Source of the DNA: Adenophora triphylla var. japonica
Taxonomy: Eukaryota; Streptophyta; Magnoliopsida; Asterales; Campanulaceae
NCBI GenBank assembly: GCA_022495995.1
Contig: JAFEMH010002558.1
Coordinates: 62,001 to 126,000 of the forward strand
Reading direction: 5' to 3'
Length of the DNA: 64,000 nucleotides
Position 1 is the stretch's first letter, and the number at the start of each line of letters is the position of its first letter. A program made the position numbers and the translations under genes. Below are positions 47,641 to 59,900 of this stretch, piece after piece. The notes beneath the pieces were generated by a model. It searched no databases. It had not been told where the DNA came from and was given only the letters and a program-made list of their open reading frames with translations.

Positions 47641-50600
47641 AATTATAAGAGGCTCTATCCAAAACCAAGGTGTCCGTCAATGCCACTCCCGATGAGGCAT
47701 GCCAATTGATTGGAACAGCCCAGTATGGGAACATTATCACTTTTACAGACCTGGACTTGCCTGCTTACGGTTCAAAGCATAATGAGTCTCTGCACATCAC
47801 CGTGCCCTTGGAGGGGCGTCGAATTCCCCATGTGTTAGTGGACAACGGGTCAGCCATTAACGTGCTTCCTGCCAAGATAATGAGCATGCTAGACATTGAC
47901 GCACAGAGCCTTAAGCCATCCAATCAAACTATAAAAGCCTACGATTCGACATCCAGAGCAGTGTTAGGGATTGTTTCTTTGAATCTGTTATTCGGGGGCA
48001 AGGAAATGGCAGTAGAATTCCAGGTCATCGACATCCCTGTCACGTTCTCGGCGTTATTGGGCAGGCCATAGATTCATGAAATCGGAGCGGTAGCCTCCAC
48101 CCTCCACCAATGTTTGAAGTTTGTGCAAGATGGGGTTTTGACAACCATTTACGGGGATAGCGTCACTATTGGGGAGACCAGCACCAACACCATGCCCATG
48201 ATGGAAATCAAGCTTGACCAAGAGAGCCTGATGCTCAGTGGTTTCACGATCGAAAAGCCTAAAGGGAAGGTCTGCACTATCGATTTAACAACTTCCTCGA
48301 ACAAGATTCCTCTCATGTTGAAAATGATGAGAGGCATGAGCTACATCCCTGGCCTGGGGCTAGGAAAACGACAACAGGGACCGTGTAATCTTGTGATGCC
48401 GGAACCCAAGAGAAACAGGCGAGGCTTGGGATATGTTGTGACTGGAGAGGACAAAGCATATGATAAGGCAGAAGCGCTCAAAGAAAGGATGACCTTAGCT
48501 GCCGGCAAGAGATATAAAAGGCCTGACATGCGCCCTTATAGCTGGTCCCTAAACAAGCACTTTGTCAAAGAGGATGGAGAAATGTTCGTTTGCCCGGGAC
48601 CAAATCTGAATCAAATGGAAGAAAGGGTGAAGATGATACGAAGGTTTGCCACCAGTCAGAACCCAGTGAAGGAAATGCTCGTCAGTATGCCCAGAAGGCC
48701 AGGCGTTACTACCACATATGAGAACAACTACCATTTTTGGGGACCCGATTATGTCAATCAGTTTGAGAAGCTTGCTCTAGACGAGCCTGTGATACACAAG
48801 ATCTGCGGTGCAGACCCTGTAGACATGGATGGCGATTTGGCAAATCTGTTCAAAGATCAGGGGCTGTCAAAGCCTGAGAATGGTATGTTTCCAGAGGAGA
48901 TACCGGCAGAAAGGGTTGTTGTTACAAAAGATCCCCGAGATTTGATTGATTTTTCTTCGAATGATGAGGTAGTGGCTATGTAGGAATTTGGGAATGGGCC
49001 AGTTGTGAATCCGAGCATTCTGGAGACAGTTACAGAGAGGCCGTTGCAGAATTGGACTTCATTTCAAGGACCGGTCGCTGACAGGGAGACTATGATCAAG
49101 AAACTTGGGCTCAAGCCTCATCCCAGTCCCCCTGCGTCTAAGTTTGTCCCCCGTGTCTTAAGTCGTTCCCCTGTATCCCTTGTAATTGAGTTCGAGTCCT
49201 CTGATCGGTCTGACGTCCTCACGACGGAAGACCGTCGTCGTGTTGTAGACACTGTTTTCCCATTCGCTCTTAATAAAATGGTCGATCTTTCTGAGTATCC
49301 CGTGATTGCAAATCTAACGATTGAGCACTTAACCAAAAATAATCATCAAGATTTAAAAATAATTAAGCCAGAATCAATCGAAGATAATGCAGACTTAATA
49401 GATGAACAAATTTTAGAAAATAATTCAAAGCAGGTTTGCCAGCGAAAGGAAAGCCGGGCCCAAGCTGCCGATGAGATATTGACAACGCTGAATCTGGGAA
49501 CAGCTGAGGAACCTAAAGAAATGCAAATTGGTAGCTTCTTCTCCGGAGTTGAGAGGGATGCCCTGATCGAGCTGCTTAAAGAGTTTGTAGACGTTTTTGC
49601 CTGGTCCTACAAAGACATGCCTGGGTTGGACACATCTATTGTGGAGCATCGGATACCCTTGGATCCAGAGATCAAACCGATTAAGCAGAAACTGAGGCAG
49701 ATCAAGCCTGAGTGGTCCTTACAGGCCAAAGAGGAGATTGAGAAACTCCTACGGGTAGGCTTTATCAAGGTGATCGAATATCCGACATGACTGGCAAACA
49801 TCGTGATGGTCACAAAGGAAAATGGAAAAGTACGGGTTTGTGTAGACTTCCGGGACCTCAACAAGGCTAGTCCCAAAGAAGACTTCCCCTTGCCGAACAT
49901 TGACATGCTTGTAGATGCAACAGCGAACTATGAAGTCAAATCCTTCGTCGATGGCTTTGCGAGCTATAATCAGATTAAAATGGCCGAGGAAGATCAGGAA
50001 AAGATAGCATTTACCACTCCTTGGGGCACTAATTGCTACATAGTGATGCCGTTTAGACTTAAAAATGCTGGGGCTACCTACCAGAGGGCCGTGACTACCC
50101 TGTTCCACGACATGATCCATAAGGAGATTGAAGTGTAAGTTGATGATATGATTATTCACTCAAAGGGGTCAGATGGACAGCATTTCACCAATCTAAGGAA
50201 GTTCTTCAATAGGCTTCGGGAGCACTCCATGAGATTAAATCCAGCCAAGTGCACTTTCGGAGTTATCCGTGGTAAAGTATTGGGATATATGGTCACAGAG
50301 CGCGGCATTGAGGTAGATCCCAGAAAGGTCAAGGCAATTGTTGAAATGAAGCTGCCCAGAACTGTCTCCGAAGTAAAGGGTTTCATGGGCCGTCTACAGT
50401 ACATCAGCCGATTTGTCAACCAGCTGACTTCCATGTGAGAGCCAATATTCAAACTGCTGAAGAAGAATCAGGAGGTGATTTGGAATGAAGAATGCCAACT
50501 AGCTTTCGAGAGAATCAAAGCTTATCTTGTTAATCCTCTCATTCTCTGTCCACCTCATGGGAGCAAACCCCTACTTCTATACTTGACGGTCACAGATACA

Positions 50601-51102
50601 GCTATTGGGGCCATGCTGGCGCAAGAGAAGAAGGACTCCAAAGTTGAGAACGCCATCTATTTTGTCAACCGCAAATTCCAAGGTAGCGAGTTGAATTACT
50701 CTGCCCTAGAGAAGACATGTGCAGCTCTGGTTTGGGTGGTCAGAAAATTGAAGCACTACATGTTATCCCACACAGTACATCTGGTCTCCAAAATGGACCC
50801 GATTAAGTACCTGTTTTAGAGCGATAGAGGCAGTATCTCCACCAGACTGGCAAAATGGACCTTATTCCTAGCAGAGTTTGATATTAAATATGTGATCCAG
50901 AAAGCAATCAAAGGACAGGCTTTGGCAGATCAGCTGGCCGACTCTCCCGGCCACAAGCCCGAGGACCAGATCTTCTGTTTCCAGATGAAGGGATTTTTGT
51001 CGTAGAAAGTGGCAACCGGTGGCAGCTATTCTTTGACGGTGCAGCGAACAAAAGAGGTAACGGCATCAGGATGGTATTAGTAGACCCGAATGACATGCAC
51101 AC
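47641..51102 (+). pseudogene. Gypsy-2 protease, G-patch, reverse transcriptase, partial RNase H
   Basis: Protease: HVLVDNGSAINVLPAKIM and SALLGRP (Trp to TAG at 48069). G-patch-like segment at about 48321-48436: MRGMSYIPGLGLGKRQQG, then RRGLGYV. Stops at 48981, 49788 (TGG to TGA), 50136, 50436 and 50817 lie in one continuous frame. RT: KQKLRQIKPEWSLQAKEEIE, FRDLNKASPKEDFPLPNIDM, FVDGFASYNQIKMAEEDQEK, TPWGTNCYIVMPF and VDDMIIHSKG, in which the Tyr of YVDD is itself a stop codon. A frameshift at about 50940-50985 precedes WQLFFDGAANKRGNG (RNase H), cut at 51102. The tail of the RT/RNase H region is missing. Confidence 0.9.
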
Positions 51103-52096
51103 TGTAGACACCCCATTCTGAACCCATCGGATCACATTTATACCACTCTAAGTCTCGCTTTGAGTCAAGAAGTAGAAATCCACCATTTCGTCATGTTTCG
51201 TTAAATTTTGGCTAACCACCGTTAGTTTGGGACTAAACTGCATACGAGATAACGAGGGAAGGGCAGAATTGTCCACAGACTGCAATATCTCGCGTGGAAT
51301 AGCATGTCTCACGCGAGATATTGGTGTTCTGCAGCATGCAGATGACAGTCTCCTCATCGATTTTAACCACTTTTCAGGATAAAACTTTATCCATCCGGCC
51401 AACCAATGATTTTGGAGTCTGAAACCTTCCTAGGAGTGTTTTACCTCTCCACCTACACCTCTCCAACACCTATAAATACTTGGTGACTTCCAGTATTTCA
51501 GAGGTCCACAATCCCAATATTCCCCCTACATTTACTGGTTTCTCTCCTTGAAATATTCCTGTAAATCACCCCTAAAATCACCTCAAATTTTGTTTGTCAA
51601 CCTTTTTGATAAACAAACATCAAGATCCTAGTCAAGGACTGAGGCGAAGCTCTGTCCATATCAAGATTCAATTCTAAACTTGAGTCGAAACTCTGCCCGA
51701 ATCACCTCACGCAAGGTAACCCCTATTTCCTTTCTAATTGATTGTTAGAGTGGTATAAATACATAGAATCTAGGATCGGCCTAGAGCCTCCCCAAATCAT
51801 GGGGATGGTCTCGAAGCAATCGATCCTACATTCCGTTTAACCCCGTTAAATGGATCTTTATTTTATTCTTTTCTATTTAAAATCTTCTTCTCTTTTGAAA
51901 ACCTCTCTTTTCTTTAGCAAGACCTATCTCCAGATTGGGTGGAATGGGTGCTCCTTGACCTTCCCATTCCATAACCTAAGCCCCGAACCCGAAATCTCTT
52001 TCAAAATGGTTTTTCTATGTTTTCCAAACGAATAATATAGGTGGCGACTCAAAAGATAAATAAAAAGGTGATAATCAAAATCCACTCGACGCTACA
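51103..52096 (+). repeat. Gypsy-3 5' LTR (994 bp) with promoter
   Basis: TATA box 51471-51478 (ACCTATAAATACTTGG). Palindrome TCTCACGCGAGA at 51307-51318. Hairpin TGGAATGGG...CCCATTCCA at 51940-51971. A PBS-like GGTGGCGACTC lies inside at about 52040. The true PBS follows the LTR by one base. Confidence 0.88.
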
Positions 52097-52116
52097 GTGG
52101 CGACTTCGCTGGGGAC

Positions 52117-53348
52117 AATAAAATTAAGCGGCTTAAACTTGAATCAAAATAAAAAGAGAGGTTTTCAAAAAAAAAAAATTGTTTTTTGTTCTCAGATCAG
52201 GCATATCTCGCACGAGATATCTTATCTCGCGCGAGACGTCTCCTCGGCAATCTGTGGTTTTCTGGTTTTCCCTGTTCATCTCACAGTCCAAGACGAGAGT
52301 CGAACTCGCAAGGGGGATCCCAGAATTCATTATCTATAGAGTTCCCTCATCTTAAGGTCTCCCTTAAGATGTCGAACTCGAATCCGTATTTTAGTTAAAT
52401 AATTGATTGTTAATTATAAACTGCGTGCGATTGGGTTTTATTTTATTAAAGTCCGGTCCATTGGGGATGCGGGAGTTGTAATTAATTTATTCATCTCTCT
52501 CACGACGGCCTGAGTCTTCCTAAATTGGGAGAAACGTAGGCAACCACTTGGTGCGGCCGCTATTTGTTTTCTTTTGTTTTCAAAAAAAAATCTCTATTTT
52601 TATCTATCACCTAGATTGACTATCACACACGCGCACTCATGATATATCTGTCATTGCACTGCTTACCCTCTATAAACCCGGGACCCACACTAAGGACGGA
52701 TGACGGTAACCACCTAGTCGCCGGTCTCTCCGAAGTTGGATCATCCCACTCCGCGTATTCAATCCATCTAGATTGACATATCGCGGGGAGCTTAGCCTTC
52801 TAGCCCTGCATCGCCACATTTTCATATAGATTGTCTTTTTAGGAACACTCCCTGACCGGTCGGTTTGACTTGGCGATCTTTTCTTGTTTTTGACCAAAAT
52901 AAAGCCATGTAAAATTGACAATAAAGAAGGACTCGGAATAGTCCCTCAGAAAAGTCCCTTCAGAAAAGTCCCTTCGGAATGACCCTTTCGGAAGTCCCTT
53001 TAAAAGAAAAAAAATATATATCCTTCAAAAAAAATCTTACATGGCTTTGTTTTACAAAAAATCGGATTGATTGCTTAGTCGTTAGGTTCTGATAAAGGCC
53101 TTAGAAACCACTCAAAACGGATTCCCCGTTCCAACCAAAAATTAGGTCTAATAAAAATCGACTTTCCGTGTGATTGTCTCGTGCGGGACTACATGTCTCG
53201 CGCGAGATAATGCCCCTGTTTGCTGTAATTGAGCCTGAACCGTTTAAGCCTGCTTCCGACTCATTGGGGCTAGATATGATCCTGACGTCATCTCTGCATC
53301 TCTTCTGTCAGTTTTCCGAAGCTATTCAACTTCAAGACTCCCAACACA
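52117..53348 (+). other. Gypsy-3 long 5' leader
   Basis: No credible ORF. Contains TCTCGCACGAGA (52206), TCTCGCGCGAGA (52225 and 53196), and a block ending GAAACGTAGGCAACC (about 52510-52545) that recurs after pol near 61650-61695. Near-tandem TCCCTTCGGAA-type units occur at 52945-53000. Confidence 0.75.
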
Positions 53349-55124
53349 ATGTCCGGCATCGACGATATTCCGGGTAATGAAACTTTGTCTGAAAACAACC
53401 ACAAACTTCTGGAAGAAGCCAATGATCGCCTAGAAGTGCAAGCTACCCAAATACACACTCTTGTAGAAGAAATCCAAGAACTTAGGGCAGCACTAGCCAA
53501 CAAAGAAAAGAAGAAGAAAAATGATTCCTCCTCCGAAGAAGAGGAATCATACACCAAGAAGTCCAAGGGTCCCCGCTAAAACATAAGCAAGAAAAAGAAG
53601 TACGAGTCTAGCTCATCATCTTCCTCCTCTGACAACGAGAGCTACACATCCAAGAAAGAAAGCAAAGGGGAAAGCAAGAACGAACCCCTCACCATGGCCA
53701 TGTTGGAAAAGAAGCTTGCATCCCTCGATGTGAGTAAGGGAGCCTCGCTCTCTATTGATTATGACACCCTTCGTCAATCCATGTCCAAGCTTCCTAGAAA
53801 GTACAAAACACCTAACATTGCGAAATTCAATGGCACCACCTGTCCCAAATCACATTTGGAGACCTACTCTTAGGTCATGCTACCTATGGGTGTTGATGAC
53901 AACCTGTTAGCCCAATGCTTTCCACAAACCCTCGATGGTGCCACTAGGGATTGGTACATGACTCTCCCACTCTCTACAAGACTCGACTGGCCACTCGCTA
54001 GTTGTACTTTCCAAAAACAGTATGAGGACAACTCCACTTACCGCACCACTAGAAGGGATCTTGAACAAACAAAGCAGCTTCCGAATGAATCCTTCACAGA
54101 TTTTGTCAAAAGGTGGAGGACCAAACTGAATGAAATCGTTGATAGGCCCAGCCTAGACGAACAAATCCACATCCTCATACAATGTCTTAGGGAGGAGTAT
54201 CAAGACAAACTCGCGGGCAACTACTTTCCTAGCTTCGCCGAACTCCACAAGTCGGGTATACGGTTAGATGACCTCATCAAGCAGAAAAGGGAAGCCAAGA
54301 AAGAAAGTGGATTACGTTACAACAAGAGCTCCTCTTCCTCTTCCAACCCCAAGGACACTTCTATTAATGCTATTGTCTTCAATCATCCCGAAAATGGTAA
54401 GTACTCTGCGGTACCTCCAACACAAAAGAAGAAAAGGGATAGACATTATGACAAGCTTGAAGGGATCACTCAAGAAGAACTCTTCGAGGTACTCGTCAAG
54501 AATGGAAAAATCAAACCAAGAGAAGGTGGACCTCCAAAGAAAGATCTTCCTGCCAATCATGCTCATCATCTCTTCTGCAAGTACCACAACTTCACCGGCC
54601 ACGACACCAACTCATGTTTCCACTTGAAAGACGTCATCCAAGATTTGTTTGACGATAAAGAGATAGGGTTACCTAATGTTGTTACTAATCCTTTACCAAA
54701 CAATGAAGTCAATTTGATAGAAGTAGAAAGTAGCTTCAAGGACCCTACTCGTCTAGCCACAACTGTGGATGAGAGCCCTTTTGAATTTAATAAACCTTCT
54801 TTCTGTTATATGATGTCTTGGGAGGAAATCTTAGAACAAAAGGAAAAAGGGTCTAAAACAGTCAATCTCCTCACACGATCCGGTCGTGTGATCATTAATA
54901 AAGATCCAAGGGATGAAAACCCTCCTAAACAAGCATAAGCTTCATCATCAAACGAACCAGACGACCCTCTCTTAACTCAGCTAAAGAAGATACAAGAAAA
55001 CATCTCAGTTTGGGATCGCATAGGGGCTTCTCACAAGCATTGTGAGATGTTGAAAAAGGCATTGGCTCAAATGAACATTTCCTCGGAAACAACACCCGAA
55101 GAGCTCACTCAAATGATCGGTTAA
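53349..55124 (+). pseudogene. Gypsy-3 gag
   Basis: Starts at ATG 53349 (MSGIDDIPGNETLSENNHKL). A coiled coil (LEVQATQIHTLVEEIQELRA) and a Lys/Ser/Glu-rich tract precede a TAA at 53577. The same frame continues with SKLPRKYKTPNIAKFNGTTC, a TAG at 53871, and then the capsid core (ATRDWYMTLPLSTRLDWPLA, ESFTDFVKRWRTKLNEIV). The zinc-like motif is CKYHNFTGHDTNSC. Stops at 54937 and 55122 lead into protease. One frame from start to protease with four or so point stops and no frameshift in this stretch. Confidence 0.9.
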
Positions 55125-55553
55125 GTACAATTCGGCAACGTCATCACCTTCACCGACTTGGATCTCCCATCCTATGGGAACAATCATCATGAGGCCCTCT
55201 ACATAACCGCTAAGGTGAATGGATACCGAATGCCACGCAATTTGGTCGACAATGGTTCTGCAATCAATGTCCTTCCAAAGAAGGCCTTATCATCATTAGG
55301 CCTCACCCACAAAGACCTTAAGCCATCTGGGCATACTGTAAGGGGGTACGATTGTACTACTAGAACCGCTTTGGGGTCAGTTGTGATACCTGTAGAAAAT
55401 GGGGCAAGTCACAATGAGAATCGAATTTCAAGTCATCGACATCCCGGCATCCTTCAACTTGCTGCTTGGTCGCCCTTGGCTACACGACATAGGGGGTTTA
55501 CCCTCCTCCCTACACCAATGTATCAAGTTCAGACACAACAATACGATAATCAC

Positions 55554-56956
55554 TGTTGGGTTTTATGGGTCCATGCGCAGCAGAATTAAGCATCAAATTA
55601 ACACAAAATCCAAAGCCCTAAGATCCGTTCTATACGATTAAATTGAATTCTTATGAGATAGATTTTACCAACCTTAATTGCTTTCCGGTCTTGAGCTATC
55701 GAACAATTTATTGGTATGATTTTGAATCACAATCTTCGATCTTCAAAGCCTTTCAATCTTCGGATTGGAACTCTAGGCCTTGATCGTCAAACGAGCGAAG
55801 ACCCTCTATTGTTGTATCCACACGTAAGAATGAACCAAGAACCGTTCTTGAGAATTGCTAGATTCTTAAACCTATGGAAGAATATTGAGAGAACCTTTTT
55901 GGTGATTTTCTATTGAAAAATTCGGCTCTTTTTCGGCTGTTTACAGACTCATATTTATACTACTTTAGTATTTAGAGTTTGTGCCCTAATCAAATTAGGA
56001 AACAAGTGTAAACCGCCTCTGTGGCTAGTTATGTCGCGTGACAAACGTTGCCACATGGCTAGGTATGTCGCGTGACAAACGTTGCCATATGGCTAGGTAT
56101 GTCACGTGACAAACGTTGCCATATGCAGGAACTCTCAATCATTCTTCCTTTGGTTTAACCAATTAATTCTAGTTGTGTGTGACCCAATAGGTTTATATTA
56201 TGTTGGCAATGAGTTCGATCATATCGACTCTCATAAGACATAAGCGGACTCTAGCAAGCCATTATGTCTACCCAAATAATATAACGTAAGAGTTCACGTT
56301 TCCAATGGTACACTTCCATTTCTCCCTTTGTCTCACGATGTTATATTGAACACAAGTCATGGTCCACGTCAACTTGTATTTGTTCAATGCTTTCTCAATC
56401 TTTGAGTATAATGATATTCCAATCGCATTGGGGTGTGGCCACACACTTTCCATCATTATCACTCATCGAGGGGCCCAAGCAAAACATCTCTCTTTCGAGG
56501 GACAAATTCCATCTTGACTTATCATCCTTCCCATCATGAATCCGATCATGCCAAAAATAGCCTTTATAAATATCGTGTTAAGATATCGTTTGACTAAAAT
56601 CAAACATGACTTTCATCATATGTAAGGTCATGATAATCTCAGGTCTAGGACTAAATGAAGTGACCATATGAGATTTAATTATGACATTTGACCATGACAT
56701 AAATCTCATACGGGTCAAGTCCAGTCACTTGTTCTCTAACAAGTACCCATAATTTCAATGTGCATCTCTATGCATATAATCATCATATGATTATCCATTG
56801 ACAATTATACTAATTATTCTCTTAATAATCCGGGACGGAGATTATTACAATAAATATGAAAACTATATAATAATCAAATAATAAACTTAAACGATAAAGA
56901 TGATACATAACGGTTCTCAGTTAAACATAACTAAAGCCTAGGGCATTACACCAACA
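55554..56956. mobile_element. Solo LTR (1403 bp) inside Gypsy-3 protease
   Basis: Starts TGTTGGGTTTTATGGG and ends CATTACACCAACA with ATCAC on both sides (55549-55553, 56957-56961). Joining the flanks restores continuity of the protease region. No coding capacity. The family is unknown; the ends are compatible with a copia LTR (inference). Confidence 0.88.
56025..56126. repeat. Three tandem 34-bp units with a palindrome
   Basis: Each unit reads CTAGKTATGTCRCGTGACAA followed by ACGTTGCCAYATG. The embedded TGTCGCGTGACA (56032, 56066) and TGTCACGTGACA (56100) are near-perfect or perfect palindromes. Confidence 0.93.
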
Positions 56957-59900
56957 ATCACCATACACGGAGAGATGGTTACTGCTAGCCCTATCCTCGA
57001 GGTACAACATAGCACTTCTGATTTCCTGTTTATTGGCTTTGAGATCGAGAAAGAAAGTACCGTGAATGTCATAGAAACTTGCAATGAAAATGATTACTCC
57101 AAGGCACTTCGGTTTTCTGGAAACCTTCCTGTTTGGAGAATGATGCAAGCAAAAGGATACTTCCCTGGCTTGTGACTTGGAAAATACTTGCAGGGGGTAA
57201 CGGAACCACCACCGGTTCACTCACCACACACAAAGCATGGTCTAGGATACATCACTTCTATCCATGATGGAGATGACGAAGAAGACTGGGACTTCACTCA
57301 AGTCAAGTGGGAAGGAACCACATACAAAGGCCACAATAACCCGAAGGTCAAAGATTGCAATCTCGAACCATATCGAAAGACACTCAATGGCTACTTCGTC
57401 TGGGAAGGGGAAAGCATCCCCTACTTTATCGTTTCAGAACTATGGACTGACGATAAAGGAAAGCGCCAACCGGGCTTTGAAATCTTCAGCGACTGCGATG
57501 CTTCACCAGATGAAGCAGAAACCATCTCACTAATCCCTAAAGATTTGCGGGGCACGAAGGCAGAAATAACCAGCGAATGGGACTTTGTGTTGGGAGAAGA
57601 CATGCTGCGACAGTTTGAAGACCTGTGCCGGTTAGAAGACAGCCAAATCCATGGAATCTCCAAGGGGGACGCTCCAACTATTGATTACACAAGACTAATA
57701 CAGAAATGTCATGAGCCAATTCTAAACTGGCACGTCACCGGTGGGCCAATTGTTGATGAAGACTTCATGATCAAAGAGCTTGGTTGTTCTCCCCATCCCC
57801 GCAGGAAGATAGGCCCTGTAACTTTCACATTAGAATCAGGCTCCACCTCTGATGAACTCACTCCAGAGGAAATTGAGGCAGTGGCCGAGCATGTATTCCC
57901 TTACTTCCTTAATGAAAACTTTGATCTTTCCGAGTACCCTGAGATTGCTAACATCGTGAATGATAAATTAACTAATAATAATCAATATAACAAACACGTT
58001 AATAATGAATCATATGATGAGATTGATCAAGAAAATGAACAAATTTTAAAAGAATTAGCAAAGCAAGTAGGTAGTTGTGGAAAGAATGGCCCTGTTGACG
58101 ACGAGGAAATGCAAACGGTTAATCTTGGGACAACTGAAGACCCTAGAGAAACAAAGATCGGTAGCTTCTTCAAGGGGGAAGACAGAGAAACCTTGACGCA
58201 ACTCCTCAAAGAATATGTCGACGTCTTTGCTTGGTCCTACAAAGATATGCCTGGGTTGAATCAGTCAATTGAAGAACACAAGATACCGCTGCTACCCAAC
58301 ACCAAGCCAGTCAAACAGAAACTACGCAGAATTAAGCCGGAATGGTCAATACAAGTAAAAGAGGAAATCATGAAACTCTTGAACGTGGGTTTTATCAAAG
58401 TGATTGAGTATCCGGAATGGCTAGCAGACACGATACAAGTAGCCAAGTCGAACGGGAAAATACGAGTCTATGTCGATTTAAGAGACTTGAACAAGGCATC
58501 CCCTAAAGATGACTTCCCACTACCAAACATAGACATGTTCGTCGACGCCACGGCAGCATACGAAGTCCGCTCATTTGTCGATGGCTTCGCAGGGTATAAC
58601 TAAATCCTCATGGCAGAGGAGGACCAGCACAAAACAGCATTCACCACACCTTGGGGAACGTTCTGTTACACAGTCATGTCGTTTGGTCTCAAGAACACTG
58701 GGGCTACTTACCAAAGGGCAGTCATGACACTATTCCATGACATGATCCATAAATAAATAGAGGTATACGTGGATGAAATGATTGTCCACTCAAAAGGGAC
58801 AGATGGTCAGCACTTCAGAGATCTCAGAAAATTCTTCAATCGACTGAGACAACACAAGATGAGACTAAACCCCGCAAAATGCTCATTCGGAGTGGTCAAA
58901 GGGAAAGTCTTAGGGTACATGGTCACAGAGCGCGGCATAGAAGCAGACCCCGCTAAAATAAGGGCTATCATGGACATGCCTTCACCCAGAACACAGAAAG
59001 AAGTAAAGGGATTCATGGGCAGACTCCAATATATCAGTCAATTCATCAATCAACTGACTACTATGTGCGATCCTATCTTCAAGCTACTTAAGAAAAACGC
59101 ACCTCAAGAGTGGACCGAAGAATGTCAAGAAGCATTCGAGGAAGTTAAGCATTACTTAACTTCCTCACCCATCCTGGTTCCACCACACAAGGAAAAGCCC
59201 TTAAAGCTATACCTCACGGTTATTGACAATGCTCTAGGGGCTATGCTCACTCAAGAACAGCCTGCCTCACACACAGAGAATGCAATCTAATTTGTCAGTC
59301 GCAGATTCCAAGGCAGTGAAATCAACTACTCTCCACTCGACAAATCTTGCGCTGCTTTTGTTTGGGTGTCACAAAGGCTAAAGCACTATATGGAAGCCTT
59401 CCTGGTTCGTCTCATTGCAAGAATGGATCCTTTGAAGTATATCCTAGACAAATCAAATTTGTCTTCGAGACTGGCTAAATGGTACTTCATGCTCGCGGGA
59501 TATGATATCACTTACGTCACTCAGAAATCTGTCAGGGGGAGTATATTCGCAGATCAGTTGGCTGAATTTCCTTGTGACGAAGCGAAGGGGGAAGACCCGC
59601 GATTCCCTGATGAAGATATCCTGAGTATAGAAGACATAAATAAGTGGCAATTATTTTTCGATAGCGCAGCCAACAAGAGAGGGTTCAGCATTGGAATGTT
59701 ATTGGTAGACCCTGACGACATCTATACCCCACTAGCAATACGTCTTGACTTTGATGCCACCAATAACACCGCGGAATATGAGGCTTGTTTAGCGGGGCTT
59801 GAGGCAGCCCTAGAATGCAACTTGACCAAACTCGAGGTATTTGGGGACTCCCAGTTAATCATCAATCAGACCCTGAAGAAGTGGAGGATCCAAGATCCAA

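Larger units (their letters stand above)
42078..51102 (+). mobile_element. Gypsy-2: Tat-like element, 3' part displaced by Gypsy-3
   Basis: 5' LTR 42078-43488, PBS 43490, leader, gag, protease, G-patch, RT and the start of RNase H in the plant Tat order. The sequence is cut in RNase H after VDPNDMHT by the Gypsy-3 LTR (target CACAC, 51098-51102). The remainder must lie beyond the window. About ten stops and at least two frameshifts. Confidence 0.9.

Noticed and set aside
27371..56961. Shared target duplication ATCAC for Gypsy-1 and the solo LTR in Gypsy-3 as evidence of site preference
   Set aside because: Two identical 5-mers are weak evidence, and the elements belong to different families. 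Probably coincidence.
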